This document shows, piece by piece, positions 44,771 through 53,497 of a stretch of DNA of 64,000 nucleotides; positions within the stretch are counted from its first letter, which is position 1; the number at the start of each line of letters is the position of its first letter. The notes beneath the pieces are model-generated. The model searched no databases. It was not told the DNA's origin and worked only from the letters and a program-made list of their open reading frames with translations. This DNA is from Caldilineales bacterium (GTDB lineage: Bacteria; Chloroflexota; Anaerolineae; Caldilineales; Caldilineaceae): NCBI GenBank assembly GCA_012271135.1, contig JAAXGZ010000097.1, positions 99,936 to 163,935 on the forward strand. Direction: 5' to 3'. Both the position numbers and the translations under genes were made by a program.

Positions 44771-45771
44771 GCGAAGCCCTGTTGGCGGTGGACCGGCTGT
44801 CGGTGGTCTTCAAGGACACCGGCCTGTTCCAAGGCAACAAGACCACCGTGGCGGTCGACGACGTCTCGTTCGAGCTCCCGTCCGAACCAACGCTGGTCAC
44901 GATTGTCGGCGAGAGCGGATCCGGCAAGTCCACGTTGGCGCGGACCATTCTGGGCCTCCAGCGGTCGGCATCGGGTACGGTTCGGTACCGCAACCGCGAC
45001 CTGTCCGGGTTCCGCGGAGCGGACTGGCACGCCTTCCGGCGCGAGGTTCAGCCGGTATTTCAGGACCCCTATGCCACCTACAACCCGTTCTACCGCATCG
45101 ACCGCGTGCTGAAGGTCCTGGTACGGAAGTTCGCTCTGGCGTCCAACGACAGCGACGCCGAAGCCCTGATCGAGGATGCGCTGCGTGCAGTCGATCTGAG
45201 GCCCCAGGATGTTCTGGGGCGCTATCCCCACCAGCTGTCGGGCGGCGAGCGACAGCGCGTGATGCTGGCCCGCGTCTACATGATGAAGCCGAAGCTCATC
45301 GTGGCCGACGAACCCATCTCCATGATTGACGCGGCGCTCAGGGCCCTGTTCCTCAACATTCTCCTCGACTTCAGGGATCAGGGCATTTCCTCCATCTTCA
45401 TCACGCACAATCTGGCTACCGCGTACTACCTGGGTGGCCGCATCATGGTCATGTGCCGGGGTCGGATGATCGAATACGGCGACATGGACCAGGTGGTGCT
45501 CAATCCGTCGCATCCCTATACCCAGTTGCTGATCGACTCGGTCCCCAGCCACAACCCGCGCCACCGATGGCAGGAGGAACGAAGCGAGTACGCGGTCGAC
45601 GCGTCCGAGTTTGTCTTCTCCGAACATGCCTGTGTCTTCGAGGCCCGTTGTCCACATGCCATGGACATCTGCCACCATCAGCGGCCCCCATTCGTGACCG
45701 CGGACACCAAGGCCGCCCAACAGAGCGCCTGTTTCCTGTACCACGATGAATATCGTCCGGACCAAGCCTGA
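44767..45771 (+). CDS. ABC transporter ATPase, DppF/OppF type
   Basis: The 334-residue partner ATPase has Walker A GESGSGKST (48-56), Q-loop PVFQDPYATYNPF, signature LSGGERQR and H-loop ITHNL. Its Walker B reads LIVADEPISMID in place of the usual DEPTSALD; the catalytic Glu is kept. The C-terminal extension has HPYTQLLIDSVPSH and a partial cysteine set. The 3' end overlaps an out-of-frame fragment of an unrelated binding protein gene (45746-46303), suggesting a recombination junction here. Confidence 0.92.
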   Translation: MSEALLAVDRLSVVFKDTGLFQGNKTTVAVDDVSFELPSEPTLVTIVGESGSGKSTLARTILGLQRSASGTVRYRNRDLSGFRGADWHAFRREVQPVFQDPYATYNPFYRIDRVLKVLVRKFALASNDSDAEALIEDALRAVDLRPQDVLGRYPHQLSGGERQRVMLARVYMMKPKLIVADEPISMIDAALRALFLNILLDFRDQGISSIFITHNLATAYYLGGRIMVMCRGRMIEYGDMDQVVLNPSHPYTQLLIDSVPSHNPRHRWQEERSEYAVDASEFVFSEHACVFEARCPHAMDICHHQRPPFVTADTKAAQQSACFLYHDEYRPDQA

Positions 45772-46303
45772 TCATTCAAAGGATGCACCGTTCCATGCTT
45801 CGACCAGCCCGGAACAGGCCATGCAGATCCTCAAGGAATGCAACACCAACATGGAACTGTACAACCTGTTGTCGAGGGGCTTTGAAGGCGAGCACTGGGT
45901 CCGGGCCGACGAGGCCCATCTGGTGATTGCCTACCCCGAAGGGGTTATGGCGGACACCCGCTCCTACAACCCCGACAGCGACTGGATGTTCGGCAACCAG
46001 TTCAGTGCCTACCACCGGGCCCGCAAGCAGGTGGGTGCCTGGGAAGCCACCAAAATCATGAACCACACGGCGTACCCGGCGCGGGCACTTGGCTTCGTCG
46101 TCGATCGCATGCCGATCGAAACCGAAATCGCCCAGGTCGTGGCCGTCTGGGATGAGTTCGTGAAGCCCATTGACTGGGGTGGGAACAGCTATGCCGACAA
46201 TGCCGCGGGGGTCTCCCAGAAACTGAACGACGCCGGTGCACAGGTCTTCATTGACGAAGTGCAACGGCAACTCGATGCCTGGGCCGCGGAGAACAGCCAA
46301 TGA
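45746..46303 (+). pseudogene. Stranded C-terminal piece of a DUF3502-type ABC binding protein
   Basis: The 185-residue frame overlaps the ATPase gene by 26 bp. Its sequence (ELYNLLSRGFEGEHWVR, SYNPDSDWMFGNQF, ALGFVVDRMPIETEIAQV, VFIDEVQRQLDAWAAEN) matches the C-terminal DUF3502 region of LplA/LipO-type family 1 sugar-binding proteins, which are normally about 500 residues with an exported N-terminus. No signal peptide or N-terminal lobe is present, so it cannot work as a binding protein. ATG at 45821 could also start it. It is most likely a remnant of a different transporter left by deletion or rearrangement; the frame itself is intact. Confidence 0.7.
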
Positions 46304-46470
46304 CGGCATCCCGACATCCTCACGGTCCGGTCGACCTCAACGGCCGGTCGGGCCGTGTTGGGACAACCAGCACCGCCTGTGCGTCGGCTTGAGTCGGTGT
46401 ACGGGTTACAATGAAGGCCCTGACTCCAAGACCCTCCTGGCTGGAGACCAACTGCATTTGGGAGACTGCA

Positions 46471-46668
46471 ATGGCATATTCGCACAAGAACAAGAAGGGT
46501 GTTACCTACTACCTTCACGCCAACGAGCGTGCCACGAAGACGGGCAAGGTAACGAAGCTCTACTTCTTCTCGCGGGACGTGCGTCCCGAAAAGGCGGTTG
46601 ACGAACTGCCCGAGGGCCGCCGGGTGGAAGAGACTGCAACCGGTATGTTGGTCCTCAAGAAGGAGTAG
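46471..46668 (+). CDS. Small conserved protein, 65 residues, unknown function
   Basis: ATG at 46471 follows GGGAGACTGCA. The protein MAYSHKNKKGVTYYLHANER... is short, basic in its first half and acidic in its second, with no membrane segment. It has the look of a compact beta-rich domain (KTGKVTKLYFFSRD, EETATGMLVLKK). I recall similar small proteins in Chloroflexota genomes, but no function is known to me. The gene stands alone, followed by a strong terminator at 46737-46762, which supports that it is expressed. Confidence 0.7.
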   Translation: MAYSHKNKKGVTYYLHANERATKTGKVTKLYFFSRDVRPEKAVDELPEGRRVEETATGMLVLKKE

Positions 46669-46736
46669 TCCGGGAGAAGGACGGAGCACTCTCCGCGAGG
46701 TGTCCACAGTGCCCGTGCCAAACCCCGCAAGACGAA

Positions 46737-46762
46737 AAGCCCGGAGCGTTCGCTCCGGGCTT
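46737..46762. terminator. Bidirectional intrinsic terminator
   Basis: Perfect 11-bp arms (AAGCCCGGAGC / GCTCCGGGCTT) enclose the loop GTTC. On the minus strand it is followed by TTTTCG (A-tract on plus). It lies between the convergent small protein gene and metY, and can end both transcripts. Confidence 0.8.
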
Positions 46763-46861
46763 GTTGCTTCCGCTCCAGGGCAGCGTCCGCTGCCCCCATC
46801 GATTGACGTTGTCGAATCGAACGCGCCTGGGATCAGGTCATGGGCTCAAGTACCCGGGAAG

Positions 46862-48169
46862 CTACATGGCCGCGGTCAAGGCCTGATCCAAGTCCGCAAT
46901 GATGTCATCGATGTGTTCAATGCCGATCGACAGACGCACGTAGTTCTCGTTGACTCCGGTGGCGGCCTTCTCCTCGACTGACAGCTGGCTGTGGGTTGTG
47001 GTCGCCGGGTGGATCGCCAGCGTGCGGGCATCGCCGATATTGGCCACGTGGTAGATCATCTTCAGGCTGTCGATGAACCGACGTCCTGCATCACGGCCCC
47101 CGGTCAGTTCAAACCCGACCAGGGCTCCGAGCCCCCCGGTCATGTAGGTATCTGCGCGACGGCGCTCCTCGCCTTCGAAGAAGGACGGGTAGATGACCTT
47201 GGTTATGCCTTCGCGGCCCGTCAGGTAGTCGGCCACCTTGGCCGCGTTTTCGCAATGGCGCTCCATGCGCAGGGGCAGGCTCTCGAGCCCTTGCAGGAAG
47301 AGGAAGGCATTGAACGGGCTCATGCATGAACCGAGGTCCCGCAACAGGGTGACGCGGGCCTTGAGGATATAGGCAATCGGGCCCAGAGGCTTGACCGCCT
47401 CGATCCAAACCGCGCCGTGGTAGCTGGGATCCGGCTCGGACAGGAGGGGGAATCGGTCCTGGTGCTTTTCCCAGTCGAACGTTCCGCTGTCGACCAGCAC
47501 GCCGCCGATGGACGTGCCGTGGCCGCCAATGTACTTGGTGCTGGAGTAGACGATGATGTGGGCACCGTGGTCGAACGGACGGCAAATCACCGGGCAGGCG
47601 GTGTTGTCCACGATCAGTGGGATGCCCAGATCCTCACCGATCGCAGCCACTTCCGCGATGGGAAAAGCCTGGAGCTTGGGGTTTGGCAGGGACTCAGCGT
47701 AATAGGCTTGGGTCCTGTCATCCGAGGCGCGCCGAAAAGCCTCGGGATCCGCCGGATCGACGAACCGCACCTCAATGCCTGCCGTCTTCAGCGTATTGGC
47801 AAAGAGATTCCAGGTTCCGCCGTACAGGTCCGTGGAACTGACCACGTTGTCCCCGGCCTGGGCGATGTTCTGAATCGCAAAGGTCGACGCGGCCTGGCCG
47901 GACGAGAGGGCCAGGGCCCCGACGCCACCGTCCATGGCCGCCACGCGCTTTTCCAGGACATCGCAGGTCGGATTCATGATGCGCGTGTAGATGTTGCCCA
48001 ATTCCTTCAGGGCAAACAGGTTCTCGGCATGCTGAGTGTCGTTGAACTGATAGGACGTGGTCTGATAGATCGGCACGGCCACCGCACCGGTCACAGGATC
48101 CGAACGATAGCCGGAGTGGAGGACCACAGTCTCAGGATTGGTATAGCTTGGCAGGTTGTCGTTCGACAC
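46862..48169 (-). CDS. metY: O-acetylhomoserine sulfhydrylase
   Basis: This 435-residue enzyme belongs to the Cys/Met metabolism PLP family. The N-terminal block ETVVLHSGYRSDPVTGAVAVP and the length of about 430 are typical of MetY rather than MetB/MetC (about 380). The PLP lysine lies in YSSTKYIGGHG. It makes homocysteine (or methionine) from O-acetylhomoserine and sulfide (or methanethiol). GTG at 48169 follows AAGGAG at 9 bases. A terminator-shaped leader at 48206-48263 lies just upstream, suggesting control by transcription attenuation. Confidence 0.93.
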   Translation of the reverse strand: MSNDNLPSYTNPETVVLHSGYRSDPVTGAVAVPIYQTTSYQFNDTQHAENLFALKELGNIYTRIMNPTCDVLEKRVAAMDGGVGALALSSGQAASTFAIQNIAQAGDNVVSSTDLYGGTWNLFANTLKTAGIEVRFVDPADPEAFRRASDDRTQAYYAESLPNPKLQAFPIAEVAAIGEDLGIPLIVDNTACPVICRPFDHGAHIIVYSSTKYIGGHGTSIGGVLVDSGTFDWEKHQDRFPLLSEPDPSYHGAVWIEAVKPLGPIAYILKARVTLLRDLGSCMSPFNAFLFLQGLESLPLRMERHCENAAKVADYLTGREGITKVIYPSFFEGEERRRADTYMTGGLGALVGFELTGGRDAGRRFIDSLKMIYHVANIGDARTLAIHPATTTHSQLSVEEKAATGVNENYVRLSIGIEHIDDIIADLDQALTAAM

Positions 48170-48205
48170 GGGCGTAATCTCCTTGGCAAGGCCATTGGAA
48201 CAGGC

Positions 48206-48279
48206 AAAAAAAACGCATGCGGTGACCGGGTCGAACCTGCGTCGAACCAGTGCACAGCACGCGGGACCCCCGGATTATA
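48206..48279 (-). promoter_or_regulatory. metY leader: -10 box plus terminator-like hairpin
   Basis: On the minus strand TATAAT (48279-48274) is followed by CGCGTGC (48263-48257) and, about 36 bases later, its partner GCATGCG (48220-48214), then eight T (48213-48206), 36 bases before the metY start. Inner pairs GTG/CAC and ACTGG/CCGGT fit within the outer stem, and the apical loop holds a direct repeat GGTTCGAC. This is an intrinsic terminator shape. It is either an attenuator/riboswitch for metY or the end of the upstream phyH operon. Confidence 0.55.
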
Positions 48280-48529
48280 GCCAGAGGCAGACGCAGGCGC
48301 CAAAGGGTCGGGCTCAGGGAAATCTGCATTTCCCCGCCGGAAGTCCAACAGGCTGTCTTGCGGGGACGCACTACACCTGGTTTCTCCAGCCCAGCTTTGT
48401 GATTGTGGCTCAGTCCACGCGGAAACCTCTGGGTTCAAACGCACACGTGCCGGTGGCCGGGCCGTCCCTTGGGACTTTCAGCGACGAGTCTGGAAGCCAC
48501 CGCATCGGATTCTGATGTCGGCCAAATCG
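48280..48529. other. Spacer between phyH and the metY promoter
   Basis: With the leader region this makes a 360-bp non-coding stretch. A weak -35-like TTTGGC (minus, 48304-48299) lies 19 bases from TATAAT. No gene-like frame was seen. Confidence 0.4.
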
Positions 48530-49306
48530 CTATGAGTGCAGATCAACCTCGTGATCCCAGGTTCCGGCAACGGTAACTCCATATTCCTTCAGTCCCCCAG
48601 TGGCGGCGGTGCCTGTCACGGCAACTGTGACGCCTTCCCCACCCAAGCGCACCCCTTCCCCGTAGTCCGTGTTGAAGAAATGGAAGGCCAGCCCTGCGCG
48701 CTCACGGTCCGAATTGTTCTTCTTGGTGGCGTGGGCCGTCCCGTAGTTGAAAAACACCGCGCCACCTGCCGACACTTCGCAGGGCACCTCTTCACCTTCC
48801 AGGCCCTCAATGTGAATGTGATGGTCTGAATCGGGATCGCGCGTGTGGTCGAACACCATCCGGTGGCTGTTCGGAATCACATGGAGCGTGCCGTTTTGAA
48901 TGTTGGCATCATGGAGCGCGATCCACATGGCCGTTCCTTTGACCGGATCCTGCAGCCTGAAGTAGGCATTGTCCTGATGCCAGTCGGTACCGCTGCCGAG
49001 ACCGGGAGGCTTAAGGAAAATCTGATCAAGGTGGCGAACGAACGGATCGCCAATCAATGCGGATATGCAGGCAACCACTTTGGGCGCAAACGGCAAGGCC
49101 CGCATCAGGTTGCTCTTGTCGTTGAGGGGAATGATTTGGTAGTTGACCTTGGCGTCAGGATCGGTTGAAACATTGCGACCAAGTCCCTCCTGCTTGAAGC
49201 GCTCAAGTTCACTCAGCAGGGCCGCCACCTCGCGCTCGTCGAAAAGGCCAGGCGCGACCGTATAGCCGTAGTCCCTGAAGTGCTGTACCTGACTGTCCGA
49301 AAGCAC
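48530..49306 (-). CDS. Phytanoyl-CoA dioxygenase (PhyH) family protein 1
   Basis: The 258-residue enzyme is an Fe(II)/2-oxoglutarate dioxygenase. The iron ligands are His and Asp of WHQDNAYF and the distal His of GTAHATKKNN; the Arg in RERAGLAFHF should bind 2-oxoglutarate. The start is GTG at 49306, because AAGGAG lies 6-7 bases upstream and the protein then begins VLSDSQVQHFRDYGY like its relatives. An ATG 18 bases upstream has no site. It is the last gene of the uxuA-ADH-SDR operon. Substrates of bacterial PhyH proteins are rarely phytanoyl-CoA; hydroxylation of a small metabolite is likely. Confidence 0.87.
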   Translation of the reverse strand: MLSDSQVQHFRDYGYTVAPGLFDEREVAALLSELERFKQEGLGRNVSTDPDAKVNYQIIPLNDKSNLMRALPFAPKVVACISALIGDPFVRHLDQIFLKPPGLGSGTDWHQDNAYFRLQDPVKGTAMWIALHDANIQNGTLHVIPNSHRMVFDHTRDPDSDHHIHIEGLEGEEVPCEVSAGGAVFFNYGTAHATKKNNSDRERAGLAFHFFNTDYGEGVRLGGEGVTVAVTGTAATGGLKEYGVTVAGTWDHEVDLHS

Positions 49307-49401
49307 GGCATTCTCCTTTTGCATGAAGGTTGTACTGGTTAGACATCCCACCAAGTAGGAATGTCAAGCAACCAAATTGCCAAGCGGCAGGCAATTCCGG
49401 T

Positions 49402-50208
49402 TCAATCCATAGGATAGAGGCTACATCCGCCGTCGACCAACAACACCGAACCGGTCATGTAGGCAGCCATGGGAGAACACAGAAACAGGAAGGCATGGGC
49501 TACCGACTCCGGGGTCTGCATCTTACCCAGGGGAATGGCCTTGCGGGCCCTGGCCCGGTAGGACGGCTCGGTGTCCCATTGTCGTTTGGCCATGCCCACG
49601 CCGACGATGCCGGGCGCTACGGCATTGGCACGAATGCCCCGGTCGGCCAGTTCCCGGGCATATCCCCGCATGAGGGTGCGCAAAGCCGACTTGCTGGTGG
49701 TATACGCAGTTATCTCGGGCCACGGCACGTCCTGAACCCATGAGGTGGTGTAGATCAGGTGGCCGTTCATGTCCATCGCCAGCCACTGTTCGACAGCTGC
49801 CCGGGACACCAGGAACGCGGATCCGAGATTCAGGTCGAGTGTTTCCTCGAAGTCCTTCATGCCAAAGGTTTCGATGGGTCCCGGACGTACCAATCCGGCA
49901 TGACAACAGACAACATGCGGCATCTGTTCCGTGCGGGCTAGTTCAGCGAAGAACGCATTCACCTCGGTTTCCGACGTGCAGTCGATCTGTGAACAGTCAA
50001 CGTCCTCGTCAACAACGCCGGCACTGTCCAGAGCCGCCTTGATTTTGTCCTCCGGTTCAATGTCCACTACACGAACCTGCGCGCCGTGTTCCGCCAATAC
50101 CCGGACCATCACGCGCCCGATGGCACCGGCTCCTCCGGTGATTAGTACGGAAAGCCCCGTCAAATCAATCAGGGACGACGCGACGGGAGAAGAATCCGGC
50201 GGCTTCAT
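49402..50208 (-). CDS. Short-chain dehydrogenase/reductase
   Basis: The SDR has 268 residues, with cofactor motif ITGGAGAIGRVM, acidic VDIEPED after strand 2 (NAD preference), serine in YTTSWVQD and active site YTTSK. It lies between an alcohol dehydrogenase (34 bp) and PhyH (95 bp) and downstream of UxuA, so it may act as a fructuronate-type or other keto-sugar-acid reductase. The precise substrate is not evident. Confidence 0.87.
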   Translation of the reverse strand: MKPPDSSPVASSLIDLTGLSVLITGGAGAIGRVMVRVLAEHGAQVRVVDIEPEDKIKAALDSAGVVDEDVDCSQIDCTSETEVNAFFAELARTEQMPHVVCCHAGLVRPGPIETFGMKDFEETLDLNLGSAFLVSRAAVEQWLAMDMNGHLIYTTSWVQDVPWPEITAYTTSKSALRTLMRGYARELADRGIRANAVAPGIVGVGMAKRQWDTEPSYRARARKAIPLGKMQTPESVAHAFLFLCSPMAAYMTGSVLLVDGGCSLYPMD

Positions 50209-50242
50209 ACGAGTTCCGTGCCTGTGGCCCCAAGCCCATGGT

Positions 50243-51259
50243 CTACCAAGGTTGCAACACTACTTTCCCGCATTGGCCGGTGCATTGCAGTTCCCAGGCT
50301 TCCTTGAGGTTCGTCAGCGCAAATCTGTGGGTGATCATGCGTTCGATGGAGTCGCCGACCAAGCCAATCTGCTCGAGCAGGCGATGCGTCCAGGCCCGGT
50401 TGTAGTGCCAGGATCCGATGATGGTAAGGCCCTTGAAAAGGATGGTCCCGCCGAGATGAACCGATGCGTGCCCCTTGGACGAGCCGACCACAGCTACCTG
50501 GCCCTTGACAGCGGCCACCTCAATGCAAAACTCCTGCCCGGACACCGTGCCGGAACACTCGATGGCGACATCGGCACCGCGGCCGTTGGTCAAATCCATG
50601 ACTTCCGCCAAAGCGCCATCACGACTCGGATCAATGACATGGTCCGCGCCCAGGTCCAAAGCCAGTTGCCTCCGCCAGGGATTGGGATCACTGGCCACAA
50701 CCAGAGACTTGCGATGCCTGCCGTTAATGACGGCACCCAATCCCACCGGGCCCAGGCCGGAGACGAGTAGAGCAGCATCGCCATCCACCTGTGTTCGCTC
50801 AAGCGCCCCGAAGGAAGGTCCCAAGCCACAGCAGGCCATTGCCGCGTGGTCCAGTGGCATGGCATCAGGCACTGGCACCAGCTGATCGGCAGGTTTTAGC
50901 ATGTACTGGGCAAACGTGCCGGCAGCGGCATCGCCTCCCAATTCCGCCTCCACCGCTCGCTGGTGCCGACAATGGATGTACTCGCCTTCCAGACAGAGGC
51001 GGCAGTGTCCGCAAGGAAGCTGAGGCATGACGGCCACTCGATCCCCCGCCTTGAAGCGGCCCGATGCGGCGGGATCCTCCACAACGCCGGCCGCCTCGTG
51101 CCCCAACACGCCTGCGGCCTTGCCTTCGGCATAGCCATGGTATTCGTTGCACATGGGGGCACTCAGCAACTTCACCAGAACCCAGTCCCCCCTTGCCTCC
51201 GGCACCGGCCTTTCGATGCACTGGACCGTCTTGTCGGCAGCCAACCTCATTTCAATCAT
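50243..51259 (-). CDS. Zinc-dependent alcohol dehydrogenase
   Basis: This MDR-family protein has 338 residues. The catalytic zinc ligands are visible in APMCNEYHGY and LGHEAAGVV. The structural zinc cysteines appear as CGHCRLCLEGEYIHC. The nucleotide fold is SGLGPVGLGAV. It probably oxidises a polyol or sugar acid. It lies between UxuA (64 bp upstream) and the SDR (34 bp downstream) on one transcript. Confidence 0.88.
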   Translation of the reverse strand: MIEMRLAADKTVQCIERPVPEARGDWVLVKLLSAPMCNEYHGYAEGKAAGVLGHEAAGVVEDPAASGRFKAGDRVAVMPQLPCGHCRLCLEGEYIHCRHQRAVEAELGGDAAAGTFAQYMLKPADQLVPVPDAMPLDHAAMACCGLGPSFGALERTQVDGDAALLVSGLGPVGLGAVINGRHRKSLVVASDPNPWRRQLALDLGADHVIDPSRDGALAEVMDLTNGRGADVAIECSGTVSGQEFCIEVAAVKGQVAVVGSSKGHASVHLGGTILFKGLTIIGSWHYNRAWTHRLLEQIGLVGDSIERMITHRFALTNLKEAWELQCTGQCGKVVLQPW

Positions 51260-51323
51260 GTGTCAACATCCTGTTGCACGGCTGGAACCACGGTCCGGCG
51301 AACCGACCCGGCGGTCTCACGGA

Positions 51324-52373
51324 CTAGGAGAAACGATCCGGATCCGGATTTTCGTGCCCCGTCTCTGACCACACCTCATCCTCCGCGCGCCGGACCAAGG
51401 CCTTCATGTAACCAATGGTAAAGGCGGTACCGACCCGCGGATGGCCGGCCATGTTGGGAATGTGGTCGGGAATGAGGACGCCGTCGAACCCAACCTTTTG
51501 AAGTGCCTTCATGGCCTTGTACATGTCGAAGTACCCGTCGTCGACAAATGTCTCCACGAAGTGGGGCAACGGGGCATCCACATTCCGGAAGTGCACCTTG
51601 AAAATCTTGCTGCGGCCACCGAAATCCAGGATGGACTCCTCCACGCCCTTGCCCATCAGACTGCCGCCTTCCAACCAGCAGCCGATGCAAAAACAGACCC
51701 CCACATTGGGGCTGTCCGCCACCTGCAGAGCCCGGTCGTAGCCTTCATGGCTGGAGAAAATGCATCGGGGTACCCCGGCCAGTTCCGGCTGAGGGGGATC
51801 GTCCGGATGAATGCCAATGCGCACCCCTTCACTTTCCGCCACCGGCGCCACTTCCGCAACAAATGATGCGTAGTTGCTCCAGATTTCGTCGGCGGTGTAC
51901 CGCCGACCATGCGAAAACGGCAGTTGAAATCTCTGGTCCTGCCAACGACCCGATGTCGCCGTCGCCAGATTGAACCCGCGGGCGTCCGAGCCCCCGCGGG
52001 TCAACTCCCGCTCCGTGCTCCAGATGCCGTTGGCCATGTGCGCATAGGTGGTGTACGGGATTCCGGCCTTGCCCAAGGCACGCAAGTGATTCTTGTACTC
52101 GGCGACCTTGGCATCCCGGTTCTCCAAGTTGAGCACGATCGCATCCTGGTTGTGGACATCCGAGTTTCCAAACCCATAAATCTTCAGGCCGTGGTTCTCA
52201 AACAGGCGACGGCGAGAGGCATAGTAGTCGTAGTGGGCATTTTCTCCGGTCGTCCAGAGTACGACGTAGTCCACCCCCATCTGCCGTACAAACGCCAGGT
52301 CCTCCTCCGACGGTTCGGGCGACATCTGTGCCGCAATCTTCATTCCCGGTGGGATTTCCAGCATCGATGCCAT
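51324..52373 (-). CDS. uxuA: Mannonate dehydratase (UxuA-like)
   Basis: The 349-residue TIM-barrel protein has UxuA-type blocks RIGIHPDDPPQPELAG, the VCFCIGCW segment, KVHFRNVDAPLP and LIPDHIPNMAG, which hold the metal histidines, cysteine and aspartate of mannonate dehydratases. It converts D-mannonate to 2-keto-3-deoxygluconate in hexuronate breakdown. It is the first gene of the four-gene minus-strand operon ending in PhyH. The family also contains paralogues on other sugar acids, so the substrate is likely but not certain. Confidence 0.82.
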   Translation of the reverse strand: MASMLEIPPGMKIAAQMSPEPSEEDLAFVRQMGVDYVVLWTTGENAHYDYYASRRRLFENHGLKIYGFGNSDVHNQDAIVLNLENRDAKVAEYKNHLRALGKAGIPYTTYAHMANGIWSTERELTRGGSDARGFNLATATSGRWQDQRFQLPFSHGRRYTADEIWSNYASFVAEVAPVAESEGVRIGIHPDDPPQPELAGVPRCIFSSHEGYDRALQVADSPNVGVCFCIGCWLEGGSLMGKGVEESILDFGGRSKIFKVHFRNVDAPLPHFVETFVDDGYFDMYKAMKALQKVGFDGVLIPDHIPNMAGHPRVGTAFTIGYMKALVRRAEDEVWSETGHENPDPDRFS

Positions 52374-52630
52374 GGGGGTACTCCTTGCTTGCGGACGGGT
52401 TCCCGCCCGGCGCAGTATGCATCACGGAGAAAGTTGCCCAAAACACACCCCCACAGGGCAAACGGGACCTCCAAACCAGCCAGCCAAGACCCGGGGACGT
52501 TCGTGGGTTGGGGCAGACAGTTTGCCCCCTGCGGCATACCTGGCGCGCTCAGGGTCCGGCATCCGGCTGGGGTAAGATTCGGCCAAGTTTCCTCTGACCA
52601 ATGTGCCGGACAGGCATTCAGGAGCATGCA

Positions 52631-53497
52631 ATGAAACTCCTCTCGTTTTCGGATGGCGGTGAAAGTCGGCTCGGGGTCCTGCAGGACGACGGATCGATCG
52701 CCGACGTGTGCAAGGCCGATGCCGAAATCCCGACCACCATCAAGGGTCTCTTCGCCGCGGGACCGGATGCAATGGAGCGGGTCAAGGTCGCGGCCGCCGG
52801 GATTGCGCCCGAAAACGTTCTGAACCAAAGCGGGGTGGATATCGGCCCACCGATTCCCGATCCTGGCAAGATCCTGTGCATTGGGATCAACTACAAGGAT
52901 CACATAGAGGAAACCAACTCCGAGACGCCCGAGTTTCCAGTCGTCTTTGCCAAGTATGCCAATACAATTGTCGGTCCCGAGGCCAATGTCCATCTCCCGA
53001 CCTATTCGACCAAGGTCGACTACGAAGCGGAATTCGCCGTCGTCATTGGCAAGACTGCACGCAACGTGGCCAAGGAGGACGCGCTCGACCATGTCGGCGG
53101 TTACACCTGCCTCAACGATGTGAGCGCCAGGGACCTGCAGCAGCGGACCTCGCAGTGGGTCATGGGCAAGTCGCCGGACACCTTCGCCCCGATCGGTCCG
53201 GTGGTCGTCACCAGCGGCGACGTACCCGACCCGCACAGTCTCGACATCAAACTAAGACTGAACGGCGAAACCATGCAGTCCTCCAACACCAGGCACCTGC
53301 TGTTCCGGGTGGAGGACCTGATTTCCGACATCGCCCGTGTCATTACACTCGACCCCGGAGACATTATCTCGACGGGGACACCCGGTGGAGTCGGCGCCGC
53401 CCGGGACCCTGCGGTGTTCCTCAAGCCGGGAGACAGCATGGAAGTTGAAATCAGCTCGATTGGCATCCTACGGAACGGAGTGGTGCAGGGCCTCTAA
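52631..53497 (+). CDS. Fumarylacetoacetate hydrolase (FAH) family protein
   Basis: The 288-residue protein has the FAH domain after residue 75: ILCIGINYKDHIEE, the metal pair in DYEAEFAVVIGK, LNDVSARDLQ and IISTGTPGGVG. Members hydrolyse acylpyruvates or act as 2,4-diketo-3-deoxy-sugar-acid hydrolases, oxaloacetate decarboxylases or keto-deoxy-sugar lyases; the surrounding sugar-acid genes favour such a role. ATG at 52631 follows CAGGAG. Its stop codon TAA is formed by the IS630 junction: TA is the target site and the last A comes from the IS end. Without the IS the codon would read TAG. Confidence 0.88.
   Translation: MKLLSFSDGGESRLGVLQDDGSIADVCKADAEIPTTIKGLFAAGPDAMERVKVAAAGIAPENVLNQSGVDIGPPIPDPGKILCIGINYKDHIEETNSETPEFPVVFAKYANTIVGPEANVHLPTYSTKVDYEAEFAVVIGKTARNVAKEDALDHVGGYTCLNDVSARDLQQRTSQWVMGKSPDTFAPIGPVVVTSGDVPDPHSLDIKLRLNGETMQSSNTRHLLFRVEDLISDIARVITLDPGDIISTGTPGGVGAARDPAVFLKPGDSMEVEISSIGILRNGVVQGL

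Noticed and set aside
46389..46412. TTGAGT and TACAAT as promoter for the 65-residue protein
   Set aside because: The spacer is only 12 bp, too short for a sigma-70 promoter.
48214..48263. tRNA-like GGTTCGAC segments upstream of metY
   Set aside because: The T-arm cannot pair and no acceptor or anticodon arm fits; the segments form the loop of a terminator-like hairpin instead.
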